From Dehalococcoidia bacterium (GTDB taxonomy: Bacteria > Chloroflexota > Dehalococcoidia > UBA3495), in the NCBI GenBank assembly GCA_030753265.1, contig JASMCQ010000055.1, forward strand, positions 28,497-92,496: DNA of 64,000 bases, given 5' to 3'. The translations under genes were made by a program, and so were the position numbers. Below, piece after piece: positions 1 through 9,207 of this stretch; within the stretch, counting starts at the first letter, position 1; every line of letters begins with the position of its first letter. The notes below the pieces were generated by a model. The model worked only from the letters and a program-made list of their open reading frames with translations. It had not been told where the DNA came from and ran no database searches.

Positions 1-826
1 CGGTGGTCTGAGCCCAGAACTCGCCGATGATCTTCACCTTGGGCTTGACCCGGGTGTAGTCGACCTGGATGGCGGCGAATCGCTTTCTGAACCGGCGGAG
101 GACCCGCCAGGCCGCGCGCCCCTCCCTCAGGGCTTCACCCACGGCGGCCTTGGCTTCTTCGATGACCTGGTCGGTCTCCCCCGAGTTAACCTCGTACGGG
201 CGGATCTGATACCCCAGGTCGTTGATCACGTCGCCCAGCATGAAGCTTTGAAGCAAGGCCCTCGCAAACCCGGCGTTGATCTGAAGGGCGGCGTCTTCCG
301 CGCTCTGGCCCAGCCCGCCGCTCTGCTGGAACAGCAATACCCGGAATCTTCCGAAGCCCGCGTCGCGAAGCGCCTTGCGGTACTCAGCTTCGTACATACC
401 AAAACGGCAGGGTCCGCAGCCGCCGGCCGTGACGAACACGTAGCGGTCCTCGATGTCCTGCTCGCCCTGGGCCCGAAGTAGCTTGAGGTGTTTGAGCAGG
501 TTGCCCACGGTGTAGTAATTGGGATTGCATTGGCCGCGGCTACCCAGTTCCTTGCCCAGTGCCAGGGCCTCGTTGTCCGGGGTAGGAAGATGACGTATGT
601 TGTAGCCCAGCCGCCGCATCGACTCCGAGAGCAGGTGTTCGTGGGCTACGGATAGGCCTCCCCACAAGATGGTTGTGGTCTTTTTCTGGGAGTTGGTGAA
701 AGGGCGCTCGACCGGCCTTTGGAAGTGCCGGACCTCCCTTGATTCCAGGCCCATCTCCTTGCGAAGGCGGCCTTCGTATTCCAGGGCCCTATCTTCGATC
801 TCCCGCTCGTGCAGTAGCTTGGCCAT
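1..826 (-). CDS. Acyl-CoA dehydratase activase-related protein, partial (COG3581-like)
   Basis: The frame is open from an ATG at 826 to the left edge (about 275 codons), so the C-terminus is missing. Motifs WGGLSVAHEHLLSES, SRGQCNPNYYT and TAGGCGPCRFG, with paired cysteines, resemble the Fe-S/nucleotide-binding partner proteins that accompany BadF/BcrA-type activating ATPases (2-hydroxyglutaryl-CoA dehydratase component family). The start codon overlaps the stop of the upstream 1303-residue ATPase by one base (TAATG), which indicates translational coupling and a shared complex. By family knowledge such proteins take part in ATP-driven low-potential electron transfer. The substrate of this family branch is not known, and no classical dehydratase subunit pair is visible here. 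Confidence 0.72.
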   Translation of the reverse strand, partial: MAKLLHEREIEDRALEYEGRLRKEMGLESREVRHFQRPVERPFTNSQKKTTTILWGGLSVAHEHLLSESMRRLGYNIRHLPTPDNEALALGKELGSRGQCNPNYYTVGNLLKHLKLLRAQGEQDIEDRYVFVTAGGCGPCRFGMYEAEYRKALRDAGFGRFRVLLFQQSGGLGQSAEDAALQINAGFARALLQSFMLGDVINDLGYQIRPYEVNSGETDQVIEEAKAAVGEALREGRAAWRVLRRFRKRFAAIQVDYTRVKPKVKIIGEFWAQTT

Positions 827-3800
827 TATGCGCCCTCTCGGCGGTTGACCGGATTGGCGGCGCGACTTGATTTGGCCTGCGGAACCGGTGGCAGTTTGAG
901 GTTGACCAGATTCGCTATTGGGCCGCAGTTCGCCGATGCGTTGGGGATGTCAACCGGCGGCGGGTCGCCGGCGGTGTTTTGGGCCCGAATCCGGTCGTAG
1001 GTGTCTACGTCCTGGCCGGCGTCGGCGTGATTTCCATTACCGTTATGGCCATTGTGGCCAATAGACCCTGAGACCGGCCGAGCGTGATGACCGTTGCCAT
1101 TGTGCCCCGGAGCGCCGTTGGAGTTCCCTACCGGCAGCTTCCGGTGACCGTTGCCGTTTCCGTTGCTCTCCGGTGCCCAACCCGCACCGCCGGGATGGGG
1201 TATGGTCCCATTGACCGGGAGTGGCGCGTCGTGGTCATTGTGGCCGGAGCCGTTGGTAGCGGCCCCGGCGTAGGCCAGTCTTAAGCCAGATTTATAGGCC
1301 GCCACCAGACGTTGCAGTTCGTTTTCGGCGCTACTATGCTGTTGCAGCTCCTCTTGATAGCGCTGCAGGAAGTAGTCGATGGTCTCAACCCGGATCTTGA
1401 TGGAGCCCGCGGGTTTGTTCTCGTCGATGTCATGGAACGTGAAGAAGGGAGTGCCCGAGGCCTCGATGATTCCCTCCACCACGCTGTAGACGGGAGCGTC
1501 GTGGCCACACTTGAAGTTGGAAAGGTCGATTGCGACCAGGTTGGGGTGGCGGGCCACGTACTTAGCGGCCCACACTTTTCGGTTGGTGTTCTGGCTAAAC
1601 GAGTTCTTCCACACGTCGTCAATGTCCATCGGGTCACGGATGATCCCCGCCCGCACTTCATCTCCGAAGAGCCGCTCCAGAACGTCCTCATCCCTGGGCA
1701 GCGAGTCTATGGTGAATACCGTATAGCCCTTGCTCTGAATTTCGGCCATGATCTCGTGGCTCAGGCCGGGATCGCTGTGATAGGGCCGGCCGAGCATCAC
1801 TACCCCGACTCTCCCCTCCTGTTCCAGCCGCTCCATCAATTCCCTTGCCTCTTGGCGCAGCGAGTCAACAGAGCCCTGCCAGGCCTGGAAGGCGATGTCT
1901 ATTGCCTCGCTATTCTCTTTAGCCGTGATCTTCAGGAGCGGAGCGAAGCAGTCATACATCTGCATCCGGAAGAGCGCCGGGTCTCCCATGTCCAGGCCGG
2001 GTGTGATGTACTGGATGCCGTGCTCCGCGAAGACGTCCCCTTCCTTGGTATAGGCCGCTCTCACCACGTCCGGCGTGATCGAAACGGAGGGGCAGGGAGC
2101 GTTGTCCACCGCGTTGGGAATGTCGGCGGGCAGCTTGCGCAGGATGGGGAGGAAGATGATGTTCGGCCGTTTCCTCTCCCTCTGGTCGAACATGAGGTTG
2201 TGCACGTGGGCGATGACCGACTTGCTGGGGAAGCACTGGTCGATGGAGCCTCGCCGGGACCCTTTGAACCACATGGCGGGGCTGGTGTGGGAGGAAAAAA
2301 TAATGTTCTGGGAGCCGACCCCCAAGGCCTCGAAATATGACCGGAAGAAGGGCGCCAGGCTGTACATGTTCAGCACCCGCGGTATTCCGATCTTGATGTC
2401 CCGTCGCAGTTTCTTGATCTCCCCGAAGTCCGGAGTCTGCTCACGAGAGTCCCGTTTAAGGAGGCGGGCCCATAGCTTGTTGGGCCTTCGGGCGGCGTCT
2501 TGGCCGTCGTCCCTTCGTATCGTACTCACTTTGGGAGGATTGAGGCTTCGGAAAGGCTCTTCCGACGCCCGCTCCACGAAGTTGGGGTAGTTCTTCTTGA
2601 CCTCGTCCAGCCGCGCTTTGACCACCCGCATGTCCTCCACCTTCTCCACGGCGCCCTTTTCGCAGGTGGCGATGATGAAGCGGCGGTTATCTCCTCCGGG
2701 CACCCGGGTATCCACGAAAGTCCGCAGGCAGGTATTCTTGCAATAGTTGCACCGGGTAGACTCGTCCCTGGTGGTGGTGAATTCCAGGGTCTCGGCCGCG
2801 GCCAGGCCGATGAACGTGGAATCCCGGCCGCCTGCCGCCCGAATCGCCTCCAGGGCAGCGCCGATGGCGCCGCTCTCCCCGGTGAACCGGTGGACGCGGA
2901 TGTTGACTCCGGGCACTCTCGATTTGATGAAATCGTACTGGGCTTTGACGGCGGCCAGGTTGTGCTGGGTGCCGCCCTGCAGGACGAAGTTGGCGCCGAA
3001 CTTGCCCAGGTTGGGCTCCGCCACGACGTATAGCCAGATGTTCTTGGGCAGGACTTGGGCCAAGCCGGCCATGATCTCTTTCTTTTCCCACCCCATCTGC
3101 TGGAAGTTGACGATGTCCGTCTCCATGAAGACGGCACAGCCGAAGTTGAATACCGGTAGCCGCTCGGCGGAGAACGCCACGTCGGCGAATTCCTCCACGG
3201 AGTAACCGAACCTTTCGGCGGTGTTCTGAAGGAAATAGCCATTGCCGGCGGAGCACTGGGTATTCAGCTTGAAGTCTTTGACCTTGCCGTTGCTGAGGAT
3301 GATGACCTTGATGTCTTGGCCGCCCACATCGACGATCACGTCCACGTCGTCATAGTAGTGCAGGGCGGACTTGGTGTGGGCCACTGTCTCCACGATGGCC
3401 ACATCGGCCGCCAGGGCCTCTTTCAGCATGTCCTTGGCGTAGCCGGTGGTCCCAAGCCCCAGCACCGAGAGGATGGCCCCCTGGCTTTCGACGTGCTCAC
3501 GAAGGCTCTTCAAGATGTCCTGGCTATCCGCCAGAGGGTTGCCCTTGGATAGCTGGTAGGCGGTGGCCAGCACGATGCCGTCCGGGTCCATCAGGACGCC
3601 CTTAGTCGAGGTGGAGCCGCCGTCGATGCCAATGAAGGCCTCGACCTCCTGACCGGGGGAAAAGGAGGCCGGGCTCCACGGTTCCCTGGCGAAGATCCGC
3701 TTGAACTCCGCCAGTTCCTCGTCGGTCCGCCAGAGCCCCACGTCTCCCGACGCCTCCCGCAACCGGGTGCGGCCCACGTCGATGAAGTCCTCCAGTTCCG

Positions 3801-4737
3801 CGGTGCCCTGGTACGTTCCAACGGGAGCATCTTCGCTCTTGCCAAACAGCACCGCGCCGATGGCGGCGAAGTACTCGGCGTTTTCCGGGACCACGATCAG
3901 GTCTTGCGGGTCCACTCCCTCGGGCAGCGGGGTGTTCCGCTCCTCCCATATCTTGGGGATGTTGTGCTTCCAACAGTCGCGAATGGCCGGAATGAAGGTG
4001 TTGGGACCACCCAGGAGGAGCACCTTGGGCTGGAGAGTGCTGCCCCGGGTGAGGACGCTGAGGTTTTGCTGGACGAGGGCCTCGAAAAGGGACGCCATCA
4101 GCTGCTCGGCCGGCACCCCCTGCTTCTGAAGCCCGATTATGTCGGTCTCGGCGAAGACCCCGCACTTGCCGGCGACGGGGTGAAGCTTGACGTCGAAATA
4201 CGGCAAGGTCTGTAGGTCGCCGTTGCTGAGCTGAAGCTTGGCGTTGATCTTGTCGATGACGGCGCCGGTACCCCCGGCGCACTTGTCGTTCATGCTGGGC
4301 ACTTTGCGTTTGGCGCCGGTCTCTTCATCGGTGAACCAAATGATGATCTTGGCGTCCTGCCCTCCCAGCTCGATCACCGACCCGGTGTCCGGTTCTAGTT
4401 GTTCCACCGCCAGAGAGACCGCGTTGACCTCTTGGACGAACTTGGCCCCAAGGAATTTCGCCATGATGCGGGAGCCGCTGCCGGTGATGAAGATACGCGT
4501 CGCACCCTGGATCAAGGTGAAGGCTTCCTCGATTTGGCGAAGGAACTCGAGGACTTTTTCCGGCTGTTTGGATTGGTGCCGCCCGTAGGCTTTCCAGAGG
4601 ATCTCGTCGGTGTCGGGGTCCATGACGACTACCTTCACCGCGGTCGAACCCACATCCAGGCCGATCATCAGGCTGGCAGAAGGAACTCCGCGCTCCGGGC
4701 CGGGGCCATGAAGGCCGGTGTCAAGCACTATGCTCAA
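826..4737 (-). CDS. Large activase: two BadF/BcrA-type ATPase domains plus DUF2229
   Basis: 1303 residues. The first ASKHA ATPase domain spans about 24-300 (MIGLDVGSTAVKVVVMD, ELGGQDAK, CAGGTGAV at 154-161, CGVFAETD at 192-199). A second spans about 366-636 (FIGIDGGSTSTKG, DVGGQDIK, CSAGNG at 495-500, CAVFMETD at 534-541). The conserved cysteines fit a bridging [4Fe-4S] cluster as in 2-hydroxyglutaryl-CoA dehydratase activators. A cysteine cluster CNYCKNTC (663-670) is followed by a DUF2229 region from about 782. The tail at 1155-1245 is rich in Asn, Gly and His and probably disordered. The start is TTG with AGAGG nine bases upstream; an ATG at codon 24 would also preserve the first domain. 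It follows a TetR gene and is coupled to the next gene. The role as an ATP-driven electron activator is inferred from family. Confidence 0.8.
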   Translation of the reverse strand: MSIVLDTGLHGPGPERGVPSASLMIGLDVGSTAVKVVVMDPDTDEILWKAYGRHQSKQPEKVLEFLRQIEEAFTLIQGATRIFITGSGSRIMAKFLGAKFVQEVNAVSLAVEQLEPDTGSVIELGGQDAKIIIWFTDEETGAKRKVPSMNDKCAGGTGAVIDKINAKLQLSNGDLQTLPYFDVKLHPVAGKCGVFAETDIIGLQKQGVPAEQLMASLFEALVQQNLSVLTRGSTLQPKVLLLGGPNTFIPAIRDCWKHNIPKIWEERNTPLPEGVDPQDLIVVPENAEYFAAIGAVLFGKSEDAPVGTYQGTAELEDFIDVGRTRLREASGDVGLWRTDEELAEFKRIFAREPWSPASFSPGQEVEAFIGIDGGSTSTKGVLMDPDGIVLATAYQLSKGNPLADSQDILKSLREHVESQGAILSVLGLGTTGYAKDMLKEALAADVAIVETVAHTKSALHYYDDVDVIVDVGGQDIKVIILSNGKVKDFKLNTQCSAGNGYFLQNTAERFGYSVEEFADVAFSAERLPVFNFGCAVFMETDIVNFQQMGWEKKEIMAGLAQVLPKNIWLYVVAEPNLGKFGANFVLQGGTQHNLAAVKAQYDFIKSRVPGVNIRVHRFTGESGAIGAALEAIRAAGGRDSTFIGLAAAETLEFTTTRDESTRCNYCKNTCLRTFVDTRVPGGDNRRFIIATCEKGAVEKVEDMRVVKARLDEVKKNYPNFVERASEEPFRSLNPPKVSTIRRDDGQDAARRPNKLWARLLKRDSREQTPDFGEIKKLRRDIKIGIPRVLNMYSLAPFFRSYFEALGVGSQNIIFSSHTSPAMWFKGSRRGSIDQCFPSKSVIAHVHNLMFDQRERKRPNIIFLPILRKLPADIPNAVDNAPCPSVSITPDVVRAAYTKEGDVFAEHGIQYITPGLDMGDPALFRMQMYDCFAPLLKITAKENSEAIDIAFQAWQGSVDSLRQEARELMERLEQEGRVGVVMLGRPYHSDPGLSHEIMAEIQSKGYTVFTIDSLPRDEDVLERLFGDEVRAGIIRDPMDIDDVWKNSFSQNTNRKVWAAKYVARHPNLVAIDLSNFKCGHDAPVYSVVEGIIEASGTPFFTFHDIDENKPAGSIKIRVETIDYFLQRYQEELQQHSSAENELQRLVAAYKSGLRLAYAGAATNGSGHNDHDAPLPVNGTIPHPGGAGWAPESNGNGNGHRKLPVGNSNGAPGHNGNGHHARPVSGSIGHNGHNGNGNHADAGQDVDTYDRIRAQNTAGDPPPVDIPNASANCGPIANLVNLKLPPVPQAKSSRAANPVNRREGA

Positions 4738-4832
4738 GGCGTCAAACCTCTTATCAAATTTCGTCTATCGGCCACCGGCGAACGTGCCGGAGGCCGGGCG
4801 CCGGCCAGCACCCTTCGGTCACATCCGGCGGG

Positions 4833-5507
4833 TCATTGTCTGGCCCTGGCCGGGTCTGGCGCCAGAGCCGGATCCCGGACCTGGCGGGCCGTGGCCATTA
4901 TCGAGTTGCGGGACTGGACCAGAATTCCGCCCATTCCGAATTCCAACAGTTCCCGAACCAAGTCTTTTATCGCGGGCTGTGGTTCCTCCGAGGATGTGAG
5001 CTGGAAGATCACCTCCTTCACCGCCCCTACGATGGAGAAAGACGTGAGGCGCGTGTCACAACGCCGGACCAGATTCATGGCAACGCCCAAATCCAGGGAG
5101 CGCTGTATCATCCCGGCGGCTTCGCTGTATAAATCCTCCAGCTTGCGCACCACCGTGCGGTCCAGGGTGTTGGTTTGGTGCAGGACTATGCGGGTGAGGT
5201 CCCTTTCCCCCAAAACCAGGTTGAGGACCCGCGTCAGGTTATCCTGGATCTGGGCCAGGGGCGTCGGCGCCGCCGGGGCCAGGGATATGGGCCGAATGGA
5301 CTCGCGCAGGTCCTGTAGGAAGGTGTCCAGGATGCTCTGAAATAGATGCAGTTTGCTGTCGAAGTATAGGTAGAAAGTACTCCTGGCGATGCCTGCTTCC
5401 CGGACAACCTGAGAGATGCTGGTGGCGCGATAACCCCTGCCGGCGAAGGCCTCTTTGGCGCAACGAACCAATCTTGCTCTTCTCGGGTCTTGTGATCCGC
5501 TATTCAT
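4833..5507 (-). CDS. TetR/AcrR family transcriptional regulator
   Basis: 224 residues. The N-terminal helix-turn-helix at about 10-56 is typical: RRARLVRCAKEAFAGRGY, then SISQVVREAG and IARSTFYLYFDSK. The C-terminal half is a divergent helical ligand-binding domain, with a region reading TRIVLHQTNTLDRTVVRKL. The gene is transcribed toward the activase genes, with a 95-base gap, so it may be the first gene of that operon and regulate it together with itself. No clear inverted-repeat operator stands out upstream. The ligand is unknown; an acyl-CoA or aromatic acid would suit the neighbours, but that is a guess. Confidence 0.88.
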   Translation of the reverse strand: MNSGSQDPRRARLVRCAKEAFAGRGYRATSISQVVREAGIARSTFYLYFDSKLHLFQSILDTFLQDLRESIRPISLAPAAPTPLAQIQDNLTRVLNLVLGERDLTRIVLHQTNTLDRTVVRKLEDLYSEAAGMIQRSLDLGVAMNLVRRCDTRLTSFSIVGAVKEVIFQLTSSEEPQPAIKDLVRELLEFGMGGILVQSRNSIMATARQVRDPALAPDPARARQ

Positions 5508-5660
5508 GTGTCCGTGATCGGCGAAACATTATCAAAAAACTACCCTGTACTCTCCGATGGCTGCGCCCACTATGTCAAGACATATTCCAGAGAAATGACC
5601 GATTATTACCAATAACCAGGGAAGCGCGGGCGGCCCCGGGCCGCATTACAGGTACGTTCA

Positions 5661-5725
5661 GGACGAACCGGCAGGACGAACCGGCAGGACGAACCGGCAG
5701 GACGAACCGGGAGGACGAACCGGGA
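5661..5725. repeat. Five tandem copies of a 13-bp unit
   Basis: GGACGAACCGGCA is repeated three times and then GGACGAACCGGGA twice, head to tail without spacers. It lies in the 303-base gap between the TetR gene start (5507) and the DUF123 gene end (5811). No gene is seen in this gap. A period of 13 fits neither coding sequence nor a spaced CRISPR array; it looks like a minisatellite or a cluster of binding sites. Confidence 0.9.
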
Positions 5726-5810
5726 GGTTCCCGCGTGCAGGGGCGATTGGCCAATCGCTCTCAGGTATCAGGGCAGGTCTGCCTAACCAAGGCGCCAGGA
5801 TTCGGATTGG

Positions 5811-6377
5811 CTACCGGCGCCGCCTTGCCGGTTCCCTCTTGGAGTCCAGCCGTGGGGAGATGGACAACACCAACGGATCGCATCCCAATTCCTGTATTGT
5901 TTCTCGCACCGCACTGACCAGGGGCGGCATCTCCTCGCTGTGAAACAGGTGCCCGCGGCAGCGGCAATCGGAGGAGCCGAAGCGCCGAAAAACCTCGAAC
6001 TGCCGGCCCAGAGAGATGGCTAGCTGGCATTCCAGCGGCCGCGAGGTGTGACCGGCTATGATTGCCGCGGGCTTGCCGCGAGGGAGGAGGTAGTCGAGAT
6101 GCCAACGGGGACGGGGGTGTGGGCTCAGGTGGTGCCGGATGCGATTCCCTATCCCGGCCATGGCCGAGCCAATATAGATGTAGCATCCGACCGGAAAGGC
6201 GAGGCGCCCGAGACGGCCAACGGTTACCGTAGTCTCGCGGGAGAGAACGAACAGCAAGGCGTAAATTCCGGGCCGCCGCTTGTCCTCTTCTTCCCAGGGG
6301 CCGGCCTGCAGCCCGGCCTGTGCCGGGTGAGTTCGGCGTCCGGTGGTGGTGCCCCTTCTCCTGACCTTATCGTTCAC
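5811..6377 (-). CDS. DUF123 / GIY-YIG-superfamily protein
   Basis: 188 residues with a GTG start. GIYALLFVL, then CYIYIGSAMAGIGNRIRHHL, RWHLDYLL and CRCRGHLFH match DUF123, a GIY-YIG-related domain sometimes fused to endonuclease III. The degenerate GIY and YIG elements are both visible, and DCRCRGHLF is the family's Cys/His motif. The first 30 or so residues are not conserved-looking and the true start may be internal. It follows the cytochrome oxidase operon on the same strand with an 80-base gap. A role in nucleic-acid processing is inferred from family only. Confidence 0.7.
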   Translation of the reverse strand: MNDKVRRRGTTTGRRTHPAQAGLQAGPWEEEDKRRPGIYALLFVLSRETTVTVGRLGRLAFPVGCYIYIGSAMAGIGNRIRHHLSPHPRPRWHLDYLLPRGKPAAIIAGHTSRPLECQLAISLGRQFEVFRRFGSSDCRCRGHLFHSEEMPPLVSAVRETIQELGCDPLVLSISPRLDSKREPARRRR

Positions 6378-6456
6378 TCAACCATCCGGGCTACTTGAAC
6401 CGTCTCCACCGCCAGAACTTCGGCAAGCACACCATTTTGGCAAGCCGGTAGCGGCC

Positions 6457-7074
6457 CTAGTTCACCAGGTATAGTGTAGGGTAGATGAACACCCAGGCCA
6501 CGTCCACGAAGTGCCAGTACTTGACGGTCCCCTCGACGCCCCAGTAGTTCTCATGGGTGAACCGGCCGTCCCTCCCCAATCTGTAGACGATGGTCAGGGC
6601 GATCAGGCCGGTTAGAACGTGGAAGGCGTGAATTCCGGTCATGGTGAAAAAGAGGGTCCCGAACCCCCCACGGGGCGGAAAGTGCTCGAACGCCTCTTTC
6701 CACTCCCACCCCACCCCGGCCATGAAGAGGGCCCCCAGACCAAGGGTTGCCAGGAGGTTTCTTCGAAAGCCCACCGTATTACCGTGGGCGGCGAAAATCT
6801 CTGCCCGGTAAGCGGTCAGGCTGCTCCCGATCAGGATTATGGTGATGAGCAGGCCCAGCATCTGATTGAGGTCCTCCGGCCGGGCCAGTCCTTGGAGGAA
6901 ATAGCGGGAAGTGATGAGTGCGCCGAAAAGGAAGCTTTCAGAAAGGATGAACAGCCACAGCCCGAGCCGGTTGATGGTCAAGCGACTGGGGTGATGCGCG
7001 CCGGCGGAGGTTGAATGGGCCGGGTCACGGCCACTTGATTGGGGTTGGACCCGGGCAGTAGGATCGGCTGACAT
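6457..7074 (-). CDS. ctaE: Cytochrome c oxidase subunit III
   Basis: 205 residues, heme-copper oxidase subunit III. It has about five membrane helices. Diagnostic segments include LFILSESFLFGALI, GIHAFHVLTGLIAL and the C-terminal YWHFVDVAWVFIYPTLYL, the usual end of the family. It begins directly after the stop of the small subunit IV gene, with the SD GGAGG just upstream. It is the last gene of the II-I-IV-III operon. Subunit III stabilises the catalytic core and the proton/oxygen pathway in the plasma membrane. Confidence 0.95.
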   Translation of the reverse strand: MSADPTARVQPQSSGRDPAHSTSAGAHHPSRLTINRLGLWLFILSESFLFGALITSRYFLQGLARPEDLNQMLGLLITIILIGSSLTAYRAEIFAAHGNTVGFRRNLLATLGLGALFMAGVGWEWKEAFEHFPPRGGFGTLFFTMTGIHAFHVLTGLIALTIVYRLGRDGRFTHENYWGVEGTVKYWHFVDVAWVFIYPTLYLVN

Positions 7075-7281
7075 CTATTCCTCCGGGTGCCACAGCTGGC
7101 GCACGTGCATAAAGAAATACAGGATGAGCGCCGCGTCCACGATATTCATGAGAATCATGTAAACCAGGTTGCCCGAATCCACAGCCAGCCCCAGAACGTA
7201 CTCACCCGCAGCCAGGACCACCAGGACGATGAAGACCAGCAGCCCCACCCGCATCGGCGACTTCAGGTCGGAGTCTTTCAC
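7075..7281 (-). CDS. Cytochrome c oxidase subunit IV, prokaryotic type
   Basis: 68 residues with two predicted membrane helices (about 11-30 and 38-58) and the characteristic end YFFMHVRQLWHPEE. This is the small subunit IV type found with bacterial aa3/caa3 oxidases. Its stop codon directly abuts the subunit III start, and it follows subunit I in the same operon. It has no catalytic residues; an assembly or stabilising role is the family expectation. Confidence 0.85.
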   Translation of the reverse strand: MKDSDLKSPMRVGLLVFIVLVVLAAGEYVLGLAVDSGNLVYMILMNIVDAALILYFFMHVRQLWHPEE

Positions 7282-7322
7282 GGGTTACCTCCTTCCGGAA
7301 ATTGGGGTAGCGAAGGCGGGCC

Positions 7323-9197
7323 TCATATCGATTCCTCTCGGCTCGCTTTTGTAGAGGGCAGTTCCGGCGCGTCGGATGCTCCGGCTACACCGACTATGGC
7401 GTGGACCGAGCCGGGGACGCCGTAATCATAGGGGTCACCAACCACCCTCGGCGGGTAGAGGAAATTCTCCAGCGGAGGTGGTGAAGACGTCTGCCACTCC
7501 AGGGTCCTGGCGTGCCACGGGTTGGAAGGGGCTGCCTTGCCTCTTACCCAGGAGTAGACCAGGTTGACCGTGAACACCACCATGCTGGCGCCCAAGAGAA
7601 AGGCGGCGATGCTGATGAACACGTTGATGTCGGTCAGGTCCTCGGGATAAAGGGGATTCCGGCGATTCATTCCGTGCAAGCCGGCCCAGAACATCGGTAT
7701 GAAGGTGAGATTGTAGGCCAAGAACATCCACCAGAAGTGGACCTTTCCCCAGATCTCGTTGTACGTGCGGCCGGTGATTTTGGGGAACCAATAGTAGACG
7801 CCGGCCATAGCCGCGAAGATTTCGGCTCCCATGATGGTGTAATGGAAGTGGGCCACGACGAAGTAGGTATCTTGCAGGTGAATGTCGGTGGGCACGTCGG
7901 CCAGGAAAATGCCCGTGATGCCGCCGATGACGAAGTTGAGCAGGAAGCCCAGGCCGAAGAGCATGGGCGTAGTCAGCCACAGCCGTCCCGCCCAGATGGT
8001 CCCTAGGCCGCAGAGGAACACCACTCCCGTGGGGATGGAGATCAACTCGGTGGAGATCATGAAGGGAAGGTGGAGGTAATCGGGCATCCCGCTGGTGAAC
8101 AGGTGATGGGCCCAAACGATGAAGCTCATCGCCGCGATGGCTAAGAAAGAGCCCGCCGCCCACTTGTAGGCGAACAGGGGCTTGCGGGAGAAGTGGGTTA
8201 TCACCTCAAGGCCGATTCCGAAGCCCGGGAGCACCATGATGTACACCGCGGGATGGGAGTAGAACCAGAAGATGTGCTCGTAGAGGAGGGCATTGCCCCC
8301 TTCGGCGGCATTGTAGAAAGACGTCCCGGCAACCCGGTCCAGGATGACGGTCAGCAGTCCAAAGGCCACGAACTGGGTGGCCGTCACGCTGAGTAGGGCT
8401 GCAGCGAAGATGGACCAAACGAAGATTGGTATCCGGGACCAGGTCATTCCCGGAGCACGGAAGAGGATGATCGTAGTCACAAAATTGAGGCCGCCCAGGA
8501 TTGAGGACAGACCAAAGGTCAAGAAGGCCAGCAAGATCAGTAGCTGGCCGGAGGCGTTGAGCACGCTCAGCGGTGGGTACGCGGTCCAGCCGGAGTCAAA
8601 CCCTCCCATCAAGGGTGAGAGAAGCATCAATACGGCCACCGGCGGGATGATCCAGAAGCTGAGGGCGTTGATCCGGGGGAAGGCCACGTCGTCGGCGCCG
8701 ATCATAAGGGGTACCAGGAAGTTGGCGAACCCTCCAATGATGGTGGCCACGGCCACGGCTATCATGATCATACCGTGGAGGCCCATGGTGGTGTTGTAGT
8801 CGTTGGAATCCAGGATGACCTTGCCGGAACCCAACAGTTCTACCCGGATCAGCATTGCCAGGGCTCCCGCCAGCAGAAGGAACACGACGAAGGTGACCAG
8901 GTACTGGAGGCCGATGACTTTGTGGTCGGTGTTGTAGCGGAAGCATCGTTGCCAGCCGGTGGCCGGGTACTCCCTGGGGGAACCGCCCGTCCACTCCGTG
9001 GCCCATGTGCCCCAGAGGCCCACGCCCAGGAGCCAGCCAATGAGGCCGAAGACGTACCCCACGGTGATGAGGGGCTCCGCCACCCAGGGGTCATTGCCCA
9101 TCCATTGCCGTATACCCGCGGCCAATCCACTTCCGAGGAGGAAGCCCACGCCGCCGAAGGCCCACCCCCTCAACAAAGGCAGAAACGCCATCGCCAT
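7323..9197 (-). CDS. ctaD: Cytochrome c oxidase subunit I (A2-type heme-copper oxidase)
   Basis: 624 residues. Heme and copper ligands are all visible: His141 (GLHGMIM), His315 and the cross-linking Tyr319 (YSHPAVY), the CuB pair His364-His365 (WAHHLF), and His450/His452 (VVAHFHYTIMG). YS precedes the HPAVY motif where A1 enzymes have Glu, which marks an A2-type D channel. Two extra hydrophobic segments (about 10-30 and 43-66) come before the usual core, which starts near DHKVIGLQY. The ATG is preceded by GGAG, ten bases after the subunit II gene. It reduces O2 to water and pumps protons, giving the organism aerobic respiration. Confidence 0.97.
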   Translation of the reverse strand: MAMAFLPLLRGWAFGGVGFLLGSGLAAGIRQWMGNDPWVAEPLITVGYVFGLIGWLLGVGLWGTWATEWTGGSPREYPATGWQRCFRYNTDHKVIGLQYLVTFVVFLLLAGALAMLIRVELLGSGKVILDSNDYNTTMGLHGMIMIAVAVATIIGGFANFLVPLMIGADDVAFPRINALSFWIIPPVAVLMLLSPLMGGFDSGWTAYPPLSVLNASGQLLILLAFLTFGLSSILGGLNFVTTIILFRAPGMTWSRIPIFVWSIFAAALLSVTATQFVAFGLLTVILDRVAGTSFYNAAEGGNALLYEHIFWFYSHPAVYIMVLPGFGIGLEVITHFSRKPLFAYKWAAGSFLAIAAMSFIVWAHHLFTSGMPDYLHLPFMISTELISIPTGVVFLCGLGTIWAGRLWLTTPMLFGLGFLLNFVIGGITGIFLADVPTDIHLQDTYFVVAHFHYTIMGAEIFAAMAGVYYWFPKITGRTYNEIWGKVHFWWMFLAYNLTFIPMFWAGLHGMNRRNPLYPEDLTDINVFISIAAFLLGASMVVFTVNLVYSWVRGKAAPSNPWHARTLEWQTSSPPPLENFLYPPRVVGDPYDYGVPGSVHAIVGVAGASDAPELPSTKASREESI

Positions 9198-9207
9198 CCT
9201 AATACTC

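Noticed and set aside
5661..5725. CRISPR array
   Set aside because: The 13-bp units are contiguous with no spacers.
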